The notes below the pieces were generated by a model, which searched no databases, was not told the DNA's origin, and worked only from the letters and a program-made list of their open reading frames with translations. 64,000 bases of DNA from Acidaminococcus massiliensis (GTDB lineage: Bacteria > Bacillota > Negativicutes > Acidaminococcales > Acidaminococcaceae), in NCBI RefSeq assembly GCF_900095825.1, contig NZ_LT608315.1:448318-512317 (forward strand), given 5' to 3'. Shown in pieces: positions 8,356 through 16,066 of the stretch (the stretch's first letter is position 1; each line of letters opens with the position of its first letter). The position numbers were made by a program, and so were the translations under genes.

Positions 8356-9753
8356 ATGACAATCCTTGCTTCTTTTGCTGTCCCCCATCCCCCCATCATC
8401 CTCCCGGAAGTCGGCCGGGGGGAAGAGAGGAAGATCGCCGCTACTACGGCCGCCTATGAGGCCGCCATGAAACAGGCGGCGGAATTCCAGCCGGATACCC
8501 TGATCATCACCAGTCCCCATGCGGAAATGTACCTGGATTACTTCCACATCGCCCCAGGCCGGGAAGCCCAGGGGAATTTCGCCCAATTCGGCGCATCCCA
8601 GGTAAAAATTTCCGTCCAGTACGACCGGGATCTGGCAGCCCTGATTGCCGATGAGGCAGAAAAATCCGGCATCCCTGCCGGACTTGAAGGCGAACGGAAT
8701 CCGGACCTGGACCACGGTACCCTGATTCCCCTCTATTTCTACCGGAAATTCGGGTCCCTGGAAAAGGTCCGGATCGTGCGGATTGGCCTTTCCGGCATGT
8801 CTCCTGCGATCCATTACCGGTTCGGCCAGTGCATCCGGGATGCAGCAGAAAAACTGGGTCGCCGGGCGGTGTTCATCGCCAGCGGAGATCTGTCCCACAA
8901 ACTGAAAGAAGACGGCCCTTATGGGTATGTACCGGAAGGCCCTATCTTCGACCGGCAGTGTACGGAAGCCCTGGGCCAGGGAGATTTCTTCCGCCTCCTG
9001 ACCCTGGACCATTCCCTATGCACCCGCGCCGCCGAATGCGGCCTCCGTTCCTTCTGGATCATGGCCGGTGCCTGGGACGGCACTGCGGTCCGATCCCGTC
9101 TCCTGTCCTATGAAGGACCTTTTGGGGTAGGGTACGGGGTAGCTTCCTTCCTGGGAGAAGGGCCGGACCCCAGCCGGAAATTCCTCCGTCCTCTGCTGGA
9201 AACAGAAAGAAAGCAGCGGGCAGAGCGGATTGCCCAGGAAGATCCCTATGTGAAGCTGGCCCGCTTGGCCGTGGAAACCTATATAAAGAACCATGAAATC
9301 GCCCCCCTGCCGGCTGATCTTCCCTCGGAAATGCTCCATACCCGGGCCGGTGCCTTTGTGTCCCTCCATCTCCAAGATCAGCTCCGGGGCTGCATCGGCA
9401 CCTTCCTGCCCACCCAGGACTGCCTGGCCCGGGAAATCCTGCTGAACGGGATCGCCGCCGCCACCCGGGATCCCCGTTTTCCCGCCGTCCGCCTGGAAGA
9501 ACTGCCTTATCTGGAATACAATGTGGATGTGCTCAGCACCCCGGAACCGATTTCTGGGCCGGAGGAACTGGATCCTCGGAAGTATGGGATCATCGTGAAA
9601 AGCGCTCAGGACGAACGGAGAGGCCTTCTGCTGCCCGATTTGGATGGAGTGGATACCGTTGATGCCCAAATCTCCATCGCCCGTCAGAAAGGAAATATCG
9701 CGGCCAAAGAGCCTGTCAACTTATTCCGGTTCCAGGTGGTGAGGCACAGATGA
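8356..9753 (+). CDS. AmmeMemoRadiSam proteins B and A fused (Memo-like plus AMMECR1)
   Basis: A 465-residue two-domain protein. The N-terminal ~270 residues form a LigB/Memo-like (class III extradiol dioxygenase fold) domain with the metal-site His/Asp-like motifs SFAVPHPPI, SPHAE, LDHGTLIPL and SGDLSHKL. The C-terminal ~180 residues form an AMMECR1 domain with the signature LRGCIGT at about residues 343-349. Start at 8356 follows GAGAGGTG by six bases; an in-frame GTG at 8347 lies inside that ribosome site. It overlaps the radical SAM partner by four bases. The three domains always travel together, but their joint reaction is not established. Confidence 0.9.
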   Translation: MTILASFAVPHPPIILPEVGRGEERKIAATTAAYEAAMKQAAEFQPDTLIITSPHAEMYLDYFHIAPGREAQGNFAQFGASQVKISVQYDRDLAALIADEAEKSGIPAGLEGERNPDLDHGTLIPLYFYRKFGSLEKVRIVRIGLSGMSPAIHYRFGQCIRDAAEKLGRRAVFIASGDLSHKLKEDGPYGYVPEGPIFDRQCTEALGQGDFFRLLTLDHSLCTRAAECGLRSFWIMAGAWDGTAVRSRLLSYEGPFGVGYGVASFLGEGPDPSRKFLRPLLETERKQRAERIAQEDPYVKLARLAVETYIKNHEIAPLPADLPSEMLHTRAGAFVSLHLQDQLRGCIGTFLPTQDCLAREILLNGIAAATRDPRFPAVRLEELPYLEYNVDVLSTPEPISGPEELDPRKYGIIVKSAQDERRGLLLPDLDGVDTVDAQISIARQKGNIAAKEPVNLFRFQVVRHR

Positions 9754-10592
9754 CGGAAGCGCAATCCCTCCTCACCTGCTCCCTCTGTCCCCATCACTGC
9801 CAACTGGCCCCGGGACAGACCGGTTTCTGCCGGGCCCGGAGCCATCGGGAGGGGAAGATCCGCCCGGACAATTATGGATTCCTCACCTCCCTGGCCCTGG
9901 ATCCCATCGAAAAAAAGCCCCTCCGCCGCTTCCATCCCGGAAGCCAAATCCTGTCCCTGGGCAGCTGGGGCTGCAATCTCCGCTGCCCCTTCTGTCAGAA
10001 CGCCTCCATTTCCCAGGCCGGGGCAGAAACAGCTCGGCTCCAGCTTAATCCGGAACAGCTGCTGGCCCTGGCCCTAGAATACCGGGATAAAGCCGGCAGC
10101 ATCGGAGTGGCCTTCACCTACAACGAACCCCTAGTAGGTTATGAATATGTCCGGGACTGCGCCCAGCTGCTGAAGGAAAATGGGCTCTGCACCGTCCTGG
10201 TGACCAACGGGACTCTCTGCCGGGAGCCTTGGGAAGCCCTGCTGCCCCTGGTGGACGCCGCCAACATCGACCTGAAAGGGTTCACCCCGGCATTCTACCA
10301 GTGGCTCCAGGGGGATCTGGAAACAGTGAAGACCAATATCCAGCTGGCGGTGGAAGCCGGCTGCCATGTGGAAGTGACCACCCTGGTGATCCCAGGCAAA
10401 AACGACGGAGACGAAGACATGGAAAAGGAGGCCCGTTGGCTGGCCTCCCTATCTCCGGATCTCCCTCTCCATATTTCCCGATACTTCCCCCGCTGGCACT
10501 TGGAACTCCCTCCCACTCCGGTAGAAACGGTCTATCATCTGGCCGCCCTGGCCCGGAAGTGGCTGAAGTACGTGTATGAGGGGAATTGCTAA
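9750..10592 (+). CDS. AmmeMemoRadiSam radical SAM protein
   Basis: A 280-residue radical SAM enzyme with CNLRCPFC (Cys75, 79, 82), the SAM-dependent 4Fe-4S motif, and an N-terminal four-Cys region (Cys10, 13, 17, 27) conserved in this family and probably binding a second metal or cluster. Family motifs VAFTYNEPLVGYEYV and NIDLKGFT are present. It resembles pyruvate formate-lyase-activating enzymes but is the dedicated partner of the AMMECR1/Memo fusion upstream, with which it overlaps by four bases. The substrate is unknown. Confidence 0.9.
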   Translation: MTEAQSLLTCSLCPHHCQLAPGQTGFCRARSHREGKIRPDNYGFLTSLALDPIEKKPLRRFHPGSQILSLGSWGCNLRCPFCQNASISQAGAETARLQLNPEQLLALALEYRDKAGSIGVAFTYNEPLVGYEYVRDCAQLLKENGLCTVLVTNGTLCREPWEALLPLVDAANIDLKGFTPAFYQWLQGDLETVKTNIQLAVEAGCHVEVTTLVIPGKNDGDEDMEKEARWLASLSPDLPLHISRYFPRWHLELPPTPVETVYHLAALARKWLKYVYEGNC

Positions 10593-10596
10593 AAAA

Positions 10597-10690
10597 GGGG
10601 TGTTGCGCAAAACGTGCAACACCCCGGTCGCGGGCCGCGAGCCGCGGCCCCAAAAAGAAGGAGCTGTTGCCCACGCAACAGCTCCTTCTT
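10597..10690. terminator. Tandem terminator hairpins between convergent genes, with a GC-rich palindrome between them
   Basis: Three hairpins in a row: a 10-bp stem (10597-10606 with 10616-10625), a GC-only 8-bp palindrome (10632-10639 with 10643-10650), and a 16-bp perfect stem with a four-base loop (10655-10670 with 10675-10690). Reading the minus strand, the first and last are followed by T-rich tracts, so they best serve the minus-strand genes. The first directly follows the radical SAM stop codon and could also end the + transcript. Confidence 0.75.
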
Positions 10691-10692
10691 CT

Positions 10693-11061
10693 TTATCTCC
10701 ACCACCCTGCTTTCTGCTGCATGGGCGGACGTTTTTTGTTCTGATTCTGCTGACGCTGTCTCCGTTCTTCTTCTTTTCTTCTCCGGATCTCTGCTTCCCG
10801 TCTCTTCCGGGCTTCCGCTTCCCGTTTCTTCTGGATTTCCTTCTGGCGTTTTTCAAAAGCCTTCTGGTTCCCATTGTCCCGCCGTTCCATCCGAGGTCCT
10901 TGGTTGTTCCAGGGAGTGGCCGCTTCGGCTTTGCTGCTCACCATGGCGCTGGCACCCAGCACCAGGGTCACGCCCAGCAGGAAGATGCTGGTCACTTTTT
11001 TGAAACGGTCCTTCAGGGTTTCATAAGGTTTGGCCATTGCATAGGTCACGATCTTTGTCAT
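10693..11061 (-). CDS. Small membrane-anchored, highly charged protein of unknown function
   Basis: A 122-residue protein. Residues about 22-43 form one hydrophobic segment ending in AEA, which could be a signal peptide or an anchor. The rest is a very charged helix rich in Lys, Arg, Glu and Gln (runs such as KKREAEARKRREAE), then a basic Gln/Asn tail. I recognise no domain. It lies 15 bases after the PepSY-like gene, in the same direction, and so is very likely in that operon and under the same response regulator. An envelope-stress accessory role is a guess. Confidence 0.7.
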   Translation of the reverse strand: MTKIVTYAMAKPYETLKDRFKKVTSIFLLGVTLVLGASAMVSSKAEAATPWNNQGPRMERRDNGNQKAFEKRQKEIQKKREAEARKRREAEIRRRKEEERRQRQQNQNKKRPPMQQKAGWWR

Positions 11062-11076
11062 AATGGATTACCTCCT

Positions 11077-11868
11077 TCAGTCCAGCAGCTGCTGGATGGG
11101 ATTCAGTTTATGGACCTGTCCATGGAGGACCTGTCCGTTTTGGGCATCTACCAGGAACTGGTAGCGCATGCCGTCTTTTTCACACCGGGCCAGATACACT
11201 CCCGGGAAAGATTTGGCCGCTTTGGCCATTCCCGGACGGGGCATTCCCTGCTGGTCCATGGCACCGGGCTGGTTCTGGATTCCCTTCCGGTTTTCCTGCA
11301 CACCGTTCCGTCCAGGCTGTCCTGCCGGCTGCTGTCCCTGGACATCTCCCTGTCCTGGCCGGTTCTCCTGGCTGCCGGGCTGACCGTACTGGCCAATCTG
11401 TCCAGGCTGCCCCTGCCGGTTTTCCTCTTTCCGTCCGGATTCTTCCCGGCGGTCGGACTGTTTCTTGCTGTCTTTTCTTTCCTGTTTCTTTTCCTTCTTG
11501 CTGTCCTTCCGGTCTTCTTTCTTTTCTCCCGGCTTCCGGTCATCTAAGGTGATGCTCTGGAAAGTGATGGTGGAAGGATCGGTCCCCAGGGTGCTGGCAA
11601 TGTTTTCCTTCACTGCATCGGTAGAAACCAGGGTGATATTCTGTTGGGCCGCCAGATTCTGGAGCATCCGGGTCTTAGCCTGGGCTTCCTGGATCTTGGC
11701 CTCTGCCTTGGCCTTGTGCATGGCGAATTTCCCGCCCCCTGCTACAATGGCCAGAGCCAGGAGACAGCCGGCTCCCTTTTTCAGCCGCTGAGGGGTGATC
11801 TGTTTTCTGCCCCAGTTTGCTGCTTCAACCAAACGTGCTTTGCATTGTTCCATCTTTTCTTTTTCCAT
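11077..11868 (-). CDS. Membrane protein with disordered Gln/Gly/Pro linker and C-terminal PepSY-like segment
   Basis: A 263-residue protein: a cytoplasmic basic N-terminus, one membrane helix at about residues 33-50 (GCLLALAIVAGGG), a coiled-coil-like Ala/Gln stretch to about 75, a Lys/Glu/Arg/Asp-rich segment, and a long low-complexity Gln/Gly/Pro region (about 150-210). The C-terminus has the pattern YLARCEKDGMRYQFLVDA, resembling a PepSY motif. It precedes a two-component system and carries the same promoter box as that system, so it is probably controlled by it and may modulate its sensor kinase. The PepSY call is tentative. Confidence 0.65.
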   Translation of the reverse strand: MEKEKMEQCKARLVEAANWGRKQITPQRLKKGAGCLLALAIVAGGGKFAMHKAKAEAKIQEAQAKTRMLQNLAAQQNITLVSTDAVKENIASTLGTDPSTITFQSITLDDRKPGEKKEDRKDSKKEKKQERKDSKKQSDRREESGRKEENRQGQPGQIGQYGQPGSQENRPGQGDVQGQQPAGQPGRNGVQENRKGIQNQPGAMDQQGMPRPGMAKAAKSFPGVYLARCEKDGMRYQFLVDAQNGQVLHGQVHKLNPIQQLLD

Positions 11869-11914
11869 GTCGAACCCTCCTCAGGACTTTTGTGGTTTCC
11901 CTTTGATGGTTCTC

Positions 11915-11951
11915 AGTATACAAAGGAAAAATGAAGCGGAAATGAAAGGAA
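11915..11951 (-). promoter_or_regulatory. Promoter with tandem 11-bp response-regulator box
   Basis: On the minus strand, -10 TATACT (11920-11915) lies 9 bases from two adjacent 11-bp repeats. On the plus strand these read AATGAAGCGGA (11930-11940) and AATGAAAGGAA (11941-11951). The repeats take the place of a -35 element, as in OmpR/PhoB-type activation. The same arrangement occurs before the response-regulator gene at 14080. Confidence 0.6.
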
Positions 11952-12000
11952 GCGGGAGCTCTGTGAACTATTTTTCACAAAACTCCCGCCAACTCTCCGG

Positions 12001-13422
12001 TTATCTTTCCTGGGGAGGCAGCCAGAGAAAGAAGGTGCTGCCCTTCCCCATCTGGCTTTCCGCCCGTACCTTCCCTTTCATCAGCTTAGCAGCCGCCGCT
12101 ACAAAGGAAAGGCCCAAGCCCAGGCCCATATTCTGTTTTTTGTTCCGGGAGGGATCTGCCTGGTACAGCCGGTTCCAGATCTTATCCAATTCTCCCGGTG
12201 GGATCCCATTGCCGTCATCCTCTACGGCAAGACAGATCCCTTCCTGTGTTTTTTTCAGGCTCACAGCGATCCGGCTCCGGGCAAACTTCAAGGCATTATC
12301 CAGATAGTTGCTCAGGATCCTGTGGAGGAGAGGTTCATCCCCCAGCACCTGGAGGCCCGATTCGATCCGTTCCTCCCACTGGAACTTTCCGGATTGGGGC
12401 AGCTTCTGGTAATCTTCCAGGGTTTCTCTGATCAGTTTGCTCAGATCCACGGGGACCAGCTCCAGGTTCTTCCGGTTCCCCAGCCGGGACAGTTCCAGCA
12501 GCTGGTTGATCAGCTGGCTCATCCGCCGGGACTGTTGGAAGATATGTTGGAATTCCTCCCGGGCTTCTTCCAGGTTGTCCGTATAATCCTTGCCGAACTC
12601 GCTTTCCGCCATGATCACCGCTGTAGGGGTCCGCAGCTCATGGGATACATCGGAGGTGAACCGCTTCTCCCGCTCCAGCAGTTCCTCCAGCTGCCCCAGC
12701 ATCCAGTTGAAGGTCCTCCCCATCTGATGGATCTCATCCCGGCTGTCATCCAGAGGGATCCGCTGGGATAGGTCCCCGGTTTCCCCGATGGCCCGAGCCG
12801 CCTCGCTGATGGCCCGGACGGGAGCAAAGCTCCGTTTGATGATCTTGTAGCCTCCCAATGTGACCAGGAGCAGGAACAGGGGCAGAGCGATCAGGGCCCC
12901 CACCAGAAGTACCCGGTAATACCGGGAATACACCGTATCTGCCAGATACCCCCGGACAAACCGGCCCGGTCCATGGAACTTCCCTTTACGGATTTCCTCC
13001 TTATCCGGACGCAGGGGAAGATCCAAGTAATGGTAGGGAACGCCGTTGATCACCACAGGCTGAGGTCCCCGGCCAAACATCGGTTCTGCTGCCCGAGGCG
13101 CATTTTCTGGCTGCGTCCCTTGGAGCAGTTCTCCCTGATCGCTCCAGAGGGCCAGATATACATTGTCGTCGTAGGCCCGGAACTTCCCTTCTTTTTCCAT
13201 ATACCGGTCCCCGGCTTTTTCCACCGCTTTGATCAAGGTCCGGGTGGCTGTCCGTTTCTCATAATCTTCCCCCATCTTCAGGATCACTCCGGTAAAAAGG
13301 AGCAGGATGAGGGACAAGAACAGGGTATACCACAGGGTGACCCGGAGAGAGACCGGCAGGTTCTTCAGCTGTTTCAGCCGCCGTTTCAGCCAGCGGCAGT
13401 ACCGGCTATTCTTTAAGGACAT
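12001..13422 (-). CDS. Sensor histidine kinase (OmpR-class partner)
   Basis: A 473-residue membrane kinase. Helix one is about residues 27-49 and helix two about 170-193; between them lies a roughly 120-residue extracytoplasmic sensor with no recognised ligand domain. Then come a HAMP segment, the phospho-acceptor motif FTSDVSHELRTP (His261), and an HATPase domain with LSNYLDNALKFA, EDDGNGIPP and GLGLGLSF. It overlaps the response-regulator gene by 17 bases and lies downstream of it in one operon. It probably phosphorylates that regulator in response to an envelope signal; the signal is unknown. Confidence 0.92.
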   Translation of the reverse strand: MSLKNSRYCRWLKRRLKQLKNLPVSLRVTLWYTLFLSLILLLFTGVILKMGEDYEKRTATRTLIKAVEKAGDRYMEKEGKFRAYDDNVYLALWSDQGELLQGTQPENAPRAAEPMFGRGPQPVVINGVPYHYLDLPLRPDKEEIRKGKFHGPGRFVRGYLADTVYSRYYRVLLVGALIALPLFLLLVTLGGYKIIKRSFAPVRAISEAARAIGETGDLSQRIPLDDSRDEIHQMGRTFNWMLGQLEELLEREKRFTSDVSHELRTPTAVIMAESEFGKDYTDNLEEAREEFQHIFQQSRRMSQLINQLLELSRLGNRKNLELVPVDLSKLIRETLEDYQKLPQSGKFQWEERIESGLQVLGDEPLLHRILSNYLDNALKFARSRIAVSLKKTQEGICLAVEDDGNGIPPGELDKIWNRLYQADPSRNKKQNMGLGLGLSFVAAAAKLMKGKVRAESQMGKGSTFFLWLPPQER

Positions 13423-14080
13423 AACCCGCCCCCCTTACCGTGTGGAGCAGTTTGGGTTCGAAATCTTTATCGATCTTCTTCCGCAGGGTCTTGATATACA
13501 CATCCACCATATTGGAATAGCCTTCATAAGAAAAATCCCAGGCATGTTCCAAGATCTGTTCCCGGGAAAGGACGGTCCCCTGGTTCCGCAGGAGATAATC
13601 CAGCACGGAAAATTCCTTGGGAGTCAAGGTGATCTCCTGGCCGTTCCGGGTCACCTGATGGGTCCGGGTATCCAGGGTCAGATCCGCCAGGGACAGCTGG
13701 GTCCGGGCCGTCTGCTGGGAATTGCTCCGTCGGAGCAGGCTGCGGATCCGGGCCAGCAGTTCATCGAATTCAAAAGGCTTCACCAGATAATCATCTCCGC
13801 CGCAGTCCAGTCCGGTGACCTTGTCCTGGGTGCTGTCCAGCGCCGTCAAAAACAGCACAGGCACCTGGCTGCCCTGGCTCCGGACTTTCTTCACCAGGGT
13901 CAGGCCATCCATTTCCGGCATCATGATATCTACAATCAATAAATCATATTCGGCAGCGTCCAAGTATTCCAAAGCTTCCTTCCCGTTGAAGGCGCAGTCT
14001 ACGGAATAGGCTTCGATCTTCAGCCGCTTGGCAATGATTTTATTCAAGGTGGGTTCATCTTCCACCACTAAGATCTTCAT
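13406..14080 (-). CDS. Response regulator, OmpR/PhoB family
   Basis: A 224-residue two-domain regulator. The receiver has the acidic pocket EDE near residue 7, phospho-acceptor Asp in LLIVDIMMPEMDG, and the lysine in DDYLVKPFEF. The C-terminal winged helix carries LTPKEFSVLDYLL and VDVYIKTLRKKID. Start ATG at 14080 follows AGGAGGGATGTCGG. Its promoter contains a tandem 11-bp box (14127-14148) matching the one upstream of the PepSY-like operon, which points to autoregulation and control of that operon. Confidence 0.93.
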   Translation of the reverse strand: MKILVVEDEPTLNKIIAKRLKIEAYSVDCAFNGKEALEYLDAAEYDLLIVDIMMPEMDGLTLVKKVRSQGSQVPVLFLTALDSTQDKVTGLDCGGDDYLVKPFEFDELLARIRSLLRRSNSQQTARTQLSLADLTLDTRTHQVTRNGQEITLTPKEFSVLDYLLRNQGTVLSREQILEHAWDFSYEGYSNMVDVYIKTLRKKIDKDFEPKLLHTVRGAGYVLKE

Positions 14081-14111
14081 CCGACATCCCTCCTATACTT
14101 CTACATTGTAC

Positions 14112-14148
14112 AGGATAGCAGGGGAAAATGAAAAGGCAATGAAAAGGA
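14112..14148 (-). promoter_or_regulatory. Autoregulatory promoter with tandem 11-bp box
   Basis: Minus-strand -10 TATCCT preceded by TGC (14117-14112) lies 9 bases from AATGAAAAGGC (14127-14137) and AATGAAAAGGA (14138-14148, plus-strand reading). The spacing is identical to the promoter at 11915-11951. A second, extended -10 (TGCTATAAT, minus strand) lies farther upstream near 14190. Confidence 0.6.
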
Positions 14149-14310
14149 AAGTGGGAGGGAAAAGATTTGTTTTTATGGTTAGTGTTAACTAAATTATAGC
14201 AAGTCGGATTACGTCCGCATTTCACCTTGCTTTTTAACAAAAAAGAAGTACAATATCTATGGGGAGAAAACAAGAGAAGAAAAAGCTTTAAAAGTTTTTT
14301 CGAAAAAAGC

Positions 14311-14339
14311 TTGCATCCTGTCTGGATGTATGCTAGAAT
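14311..14339 (+). promoter_or_regulatory. Plus-strand promoter with no protein gene behind it
   Basis: TTGCAT (14311-14316), exactly 17 bases, then TAGAAT (14334-14339): a good sigma-70-type promoter pointing into the gap between the response-regulator and citrate-transporter genes, both of which are on the other strand. Confidence 0.55.
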
Positions 14340-14345
14340 AACTCC

Positions 14346-14628
14346 TGTAAGTAAAGACTAACCGCATTGTCTTTATTTTTTTCAAGGCTAATGGTTAGAA
14401 TTTCCTAACCATTAGCCACTCCCCTTGCTTATTGTCGATGAAGAACTTGCCTCGGCCGGTTTTTCAACTCATTGTCATAGGAAATGCCGGAATGTGTGCC
14501 CCGGCATTTTCAACTCCCTCTCAATGGGAGGAACCGCCACTCCTCAGGTTCCTCCATCCAAACCCTTTTTTATTGTCAACCTTCAAGCAAAAACAGCGGC
14601 AGAGAAGCGCAGCTCTGCCGCTGTTTTT
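14346..14628 (+). ncRNA. Candidate structured small RNA
   Basis: Downstream of the orphan promoter lies a chain of perfect stems: 13 bp with a six-base loop (14386-14398 with 14405-14417), 9 bp (14482-14490 with 14501-14509), and 9 bp (14527-14535 with 14547-14555) followed by a T6 run at about 14565. A strong bidirectional terminator follows (14589-14628). The tetra-repeated ATTGTC lies in the single-stranded parts. No convincing reading frame spans the region. I cannot match it to a known RNA family; it may also be an untranslated remnant. Confidence 0.35.
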
Positions 14629-14662
14629 GTTGTGCCTGCTGCAAACGCAGCAGGCACTTTTT
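14589..14662. terminator. Two terminators between the candidate RNA and the CitMHS gene
   Basis: A 16-bp perfect stem with A5 and T5 flanks (14589-14604 with 14613-14628) can work in both directions. A second 11-bp stem with AAAC loop (14632-14642 with 14647-14657) is followed by T5 on the plus strand. The minus-strand citrate transporter stops at 14665, just outside. Confidence 0.8.
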
Positions 14663-14664
14663 GA

Positions 14665-15987
14665 TTACATCTGGAACACGCCGATGATCCCGGCAGCGAA
14701 TACGGTAATGATGCTGAGGATCCACAGATAGGGAGCGGAAAATTTCAGCTGTTCCTTCAGGGATACCCCGGCCATGCCGATCAGCAGCCAAGTGGTGGCG
14801 TTGTGAGGAGTCACCATGATGCAGAAGTCCTTGCCGATCAGCATGCTCATGGCAATGTCGTGAGCAGCCACCCCAAACTTCTCCGCCACCCCGATGCACA
14901 GCGGCATGAAACCGAAGAAGAAGGAGTCGGTGCCCAGCATCATGCCAAACGGCACGGACAGGCAGCCCATGACAGTAGCCAGTTTGGGTCCCAGAGCATT
15001 GGGCATGATGTTGATCAGGATATTGGCCATGCTCTTCATCATCCCAGTGCCGTTCAGGATCCCTAAGAAGATCCCGGTGGTCAGCAGGATCATGGGAGTC
15101 AGCAGAGCAGCGGAAGCGTGGCGTTTCACCGCGTTGGCCTGTTCCGTAGCGGACCGGAAGTTGATGATCAGAGCGGCGGCCAGACCGATCATGAAAGCTC
15201 CGTACAGAGGGATCTTGGTGAAGCACATGAGCAGGATGACCACCAGGGTCACCAGCCAGTTGATCCACACCAGTTTGGGCCGTTTCAGGCTGGGATCAGC
15301 AGGAGCATCGTTCCCGGCCATGCTCATGTCTTCGGTGAGTTCAGCCGCTTTTCCAGTAGGGTTCAGGCCAGCGCCCCGTTTCTTTTCCAAGAGGCCCATG
15401 TAGATACAGAAAGCCAGGACAATGATCAGGCCCACACCCTGGAGGGGCAGCAGTTCATGCCACAGGATGCTGGCATCGGTTTTCAGGATAATGGCGGTAC
15501 GGGCCACAGGACCGCCCCAGGGAGTCAGATTCATGATGCTGATAGCGGCGGAAATGATGCAGCACAGCACCACGGGACGGATGTGGAGCTTTTTGTACAG
15601 GGGCAGCATGGCAGGGACGGTAATCAGGCAGGTGCCGGCGGTGGTGCCATCCAGGTGGGCGATGGTGGCGATGATCCCGGTAGCGATGGTGACCAGGACA
15701 ATGTTGTTCCCGGCTTTCTTGGCCAAGAAGTTCATGAGAGGATCGAACATGCCCACATCATTCATCAAAGCAAAATAAACAATGGAGAACAGGAACAGGA
15801 TGGCGGTGGACATGGTGGTGCCCACGCCTTTTTTGATGAAGGCGAATACCTCTGCAGGAGCAAAGCCGCAAAGCAGGGCAATGATAATGGGGAACGCCAC
15901 GAAAATGGGAATGGCATTCATTTTGGAGGAGATCAGACAGTACACGACCAATCCGATCAGTACGAAACCGGCAATACCTAACAACAT
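14665..15987 (-). CDS. CitMHS-family citrate (metal-citrate) transporter
   Basis: A 440-residue carrier with about 12 hydrophobic helices. Family features include IAHLDGTTAGTCLITVPAML in the middle, NLTPWGGPVARTA, and LGTDSFFFGFMPL in the second half, which match the CitM/CitH citrate-Mg/Ca symporters. It probably imports citrate or a metal-citrate complex. The aconitase-family gene lies 79 bases upstream in the same direction, and a LysR gene lies beyond, so the three form a citrate-use locus. Transported ion and exact substrate are not visible in the sequence. Confidence 0.88.
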   Translation of the reverse strand: MLLGIAGFVLIGLVVYCLISSKMNAIPIFVAFPIIIALLCGFAPAEVFAFIKKGVGTTMSTAILFLFSIVYFALMNDVGMFDPLMNFLAKKAGNNIVLVTIATGIIATIAHLDGTTAGTCLITVPAMLPLYKKLHIRPVVLCCIISAAISIMNLTPWGGPVARTAIILKTDASILWHELLPLQGVGLIIVLAFCIYMGLLEKKRGAGLNPTGKAAELTEDMSMAGNDAPADPSLKRPKLVWINWLVTLVVILLMCFTKIPLYGAFMIGLAAALIINFRSATEQANAVKRHASAALLTPMILLTTGIFLGILNGTGMMKSMANILINIMPNALGPKLATVMGCLSVPFGMMLGTDSFFFGFMPLCIGVAEKFGVAAHDIAMSMLIGKDFCIMVTPHNATTWLLIGMAGVSLKEQLKFSAPYLWILSIITVFAAGIIGVFQM

Positions 15988-16066
15988 GTTTTTCTCCTTT
16001 CTGCTAGGAAGGAGGAGAAGGAGGGGCCAGTCCCCGCCTTCCCCGCTTCAGCATGGACGGCAGATC

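Noticed and set aside
10576-11547. Plus-strand 323-codon frame rich in Leu/Phe/Pro
   Set aside because: Antisense to the two minus-strand envelope-protein genes that carry the matched promoter; starts inside the radical SAM stop region.
14346-14628. Candidate RNA as tmRNA, RNase P RNA or 4.5S RNA
   Set aside because: None of the conserved core motifs of these RNAs could be found.
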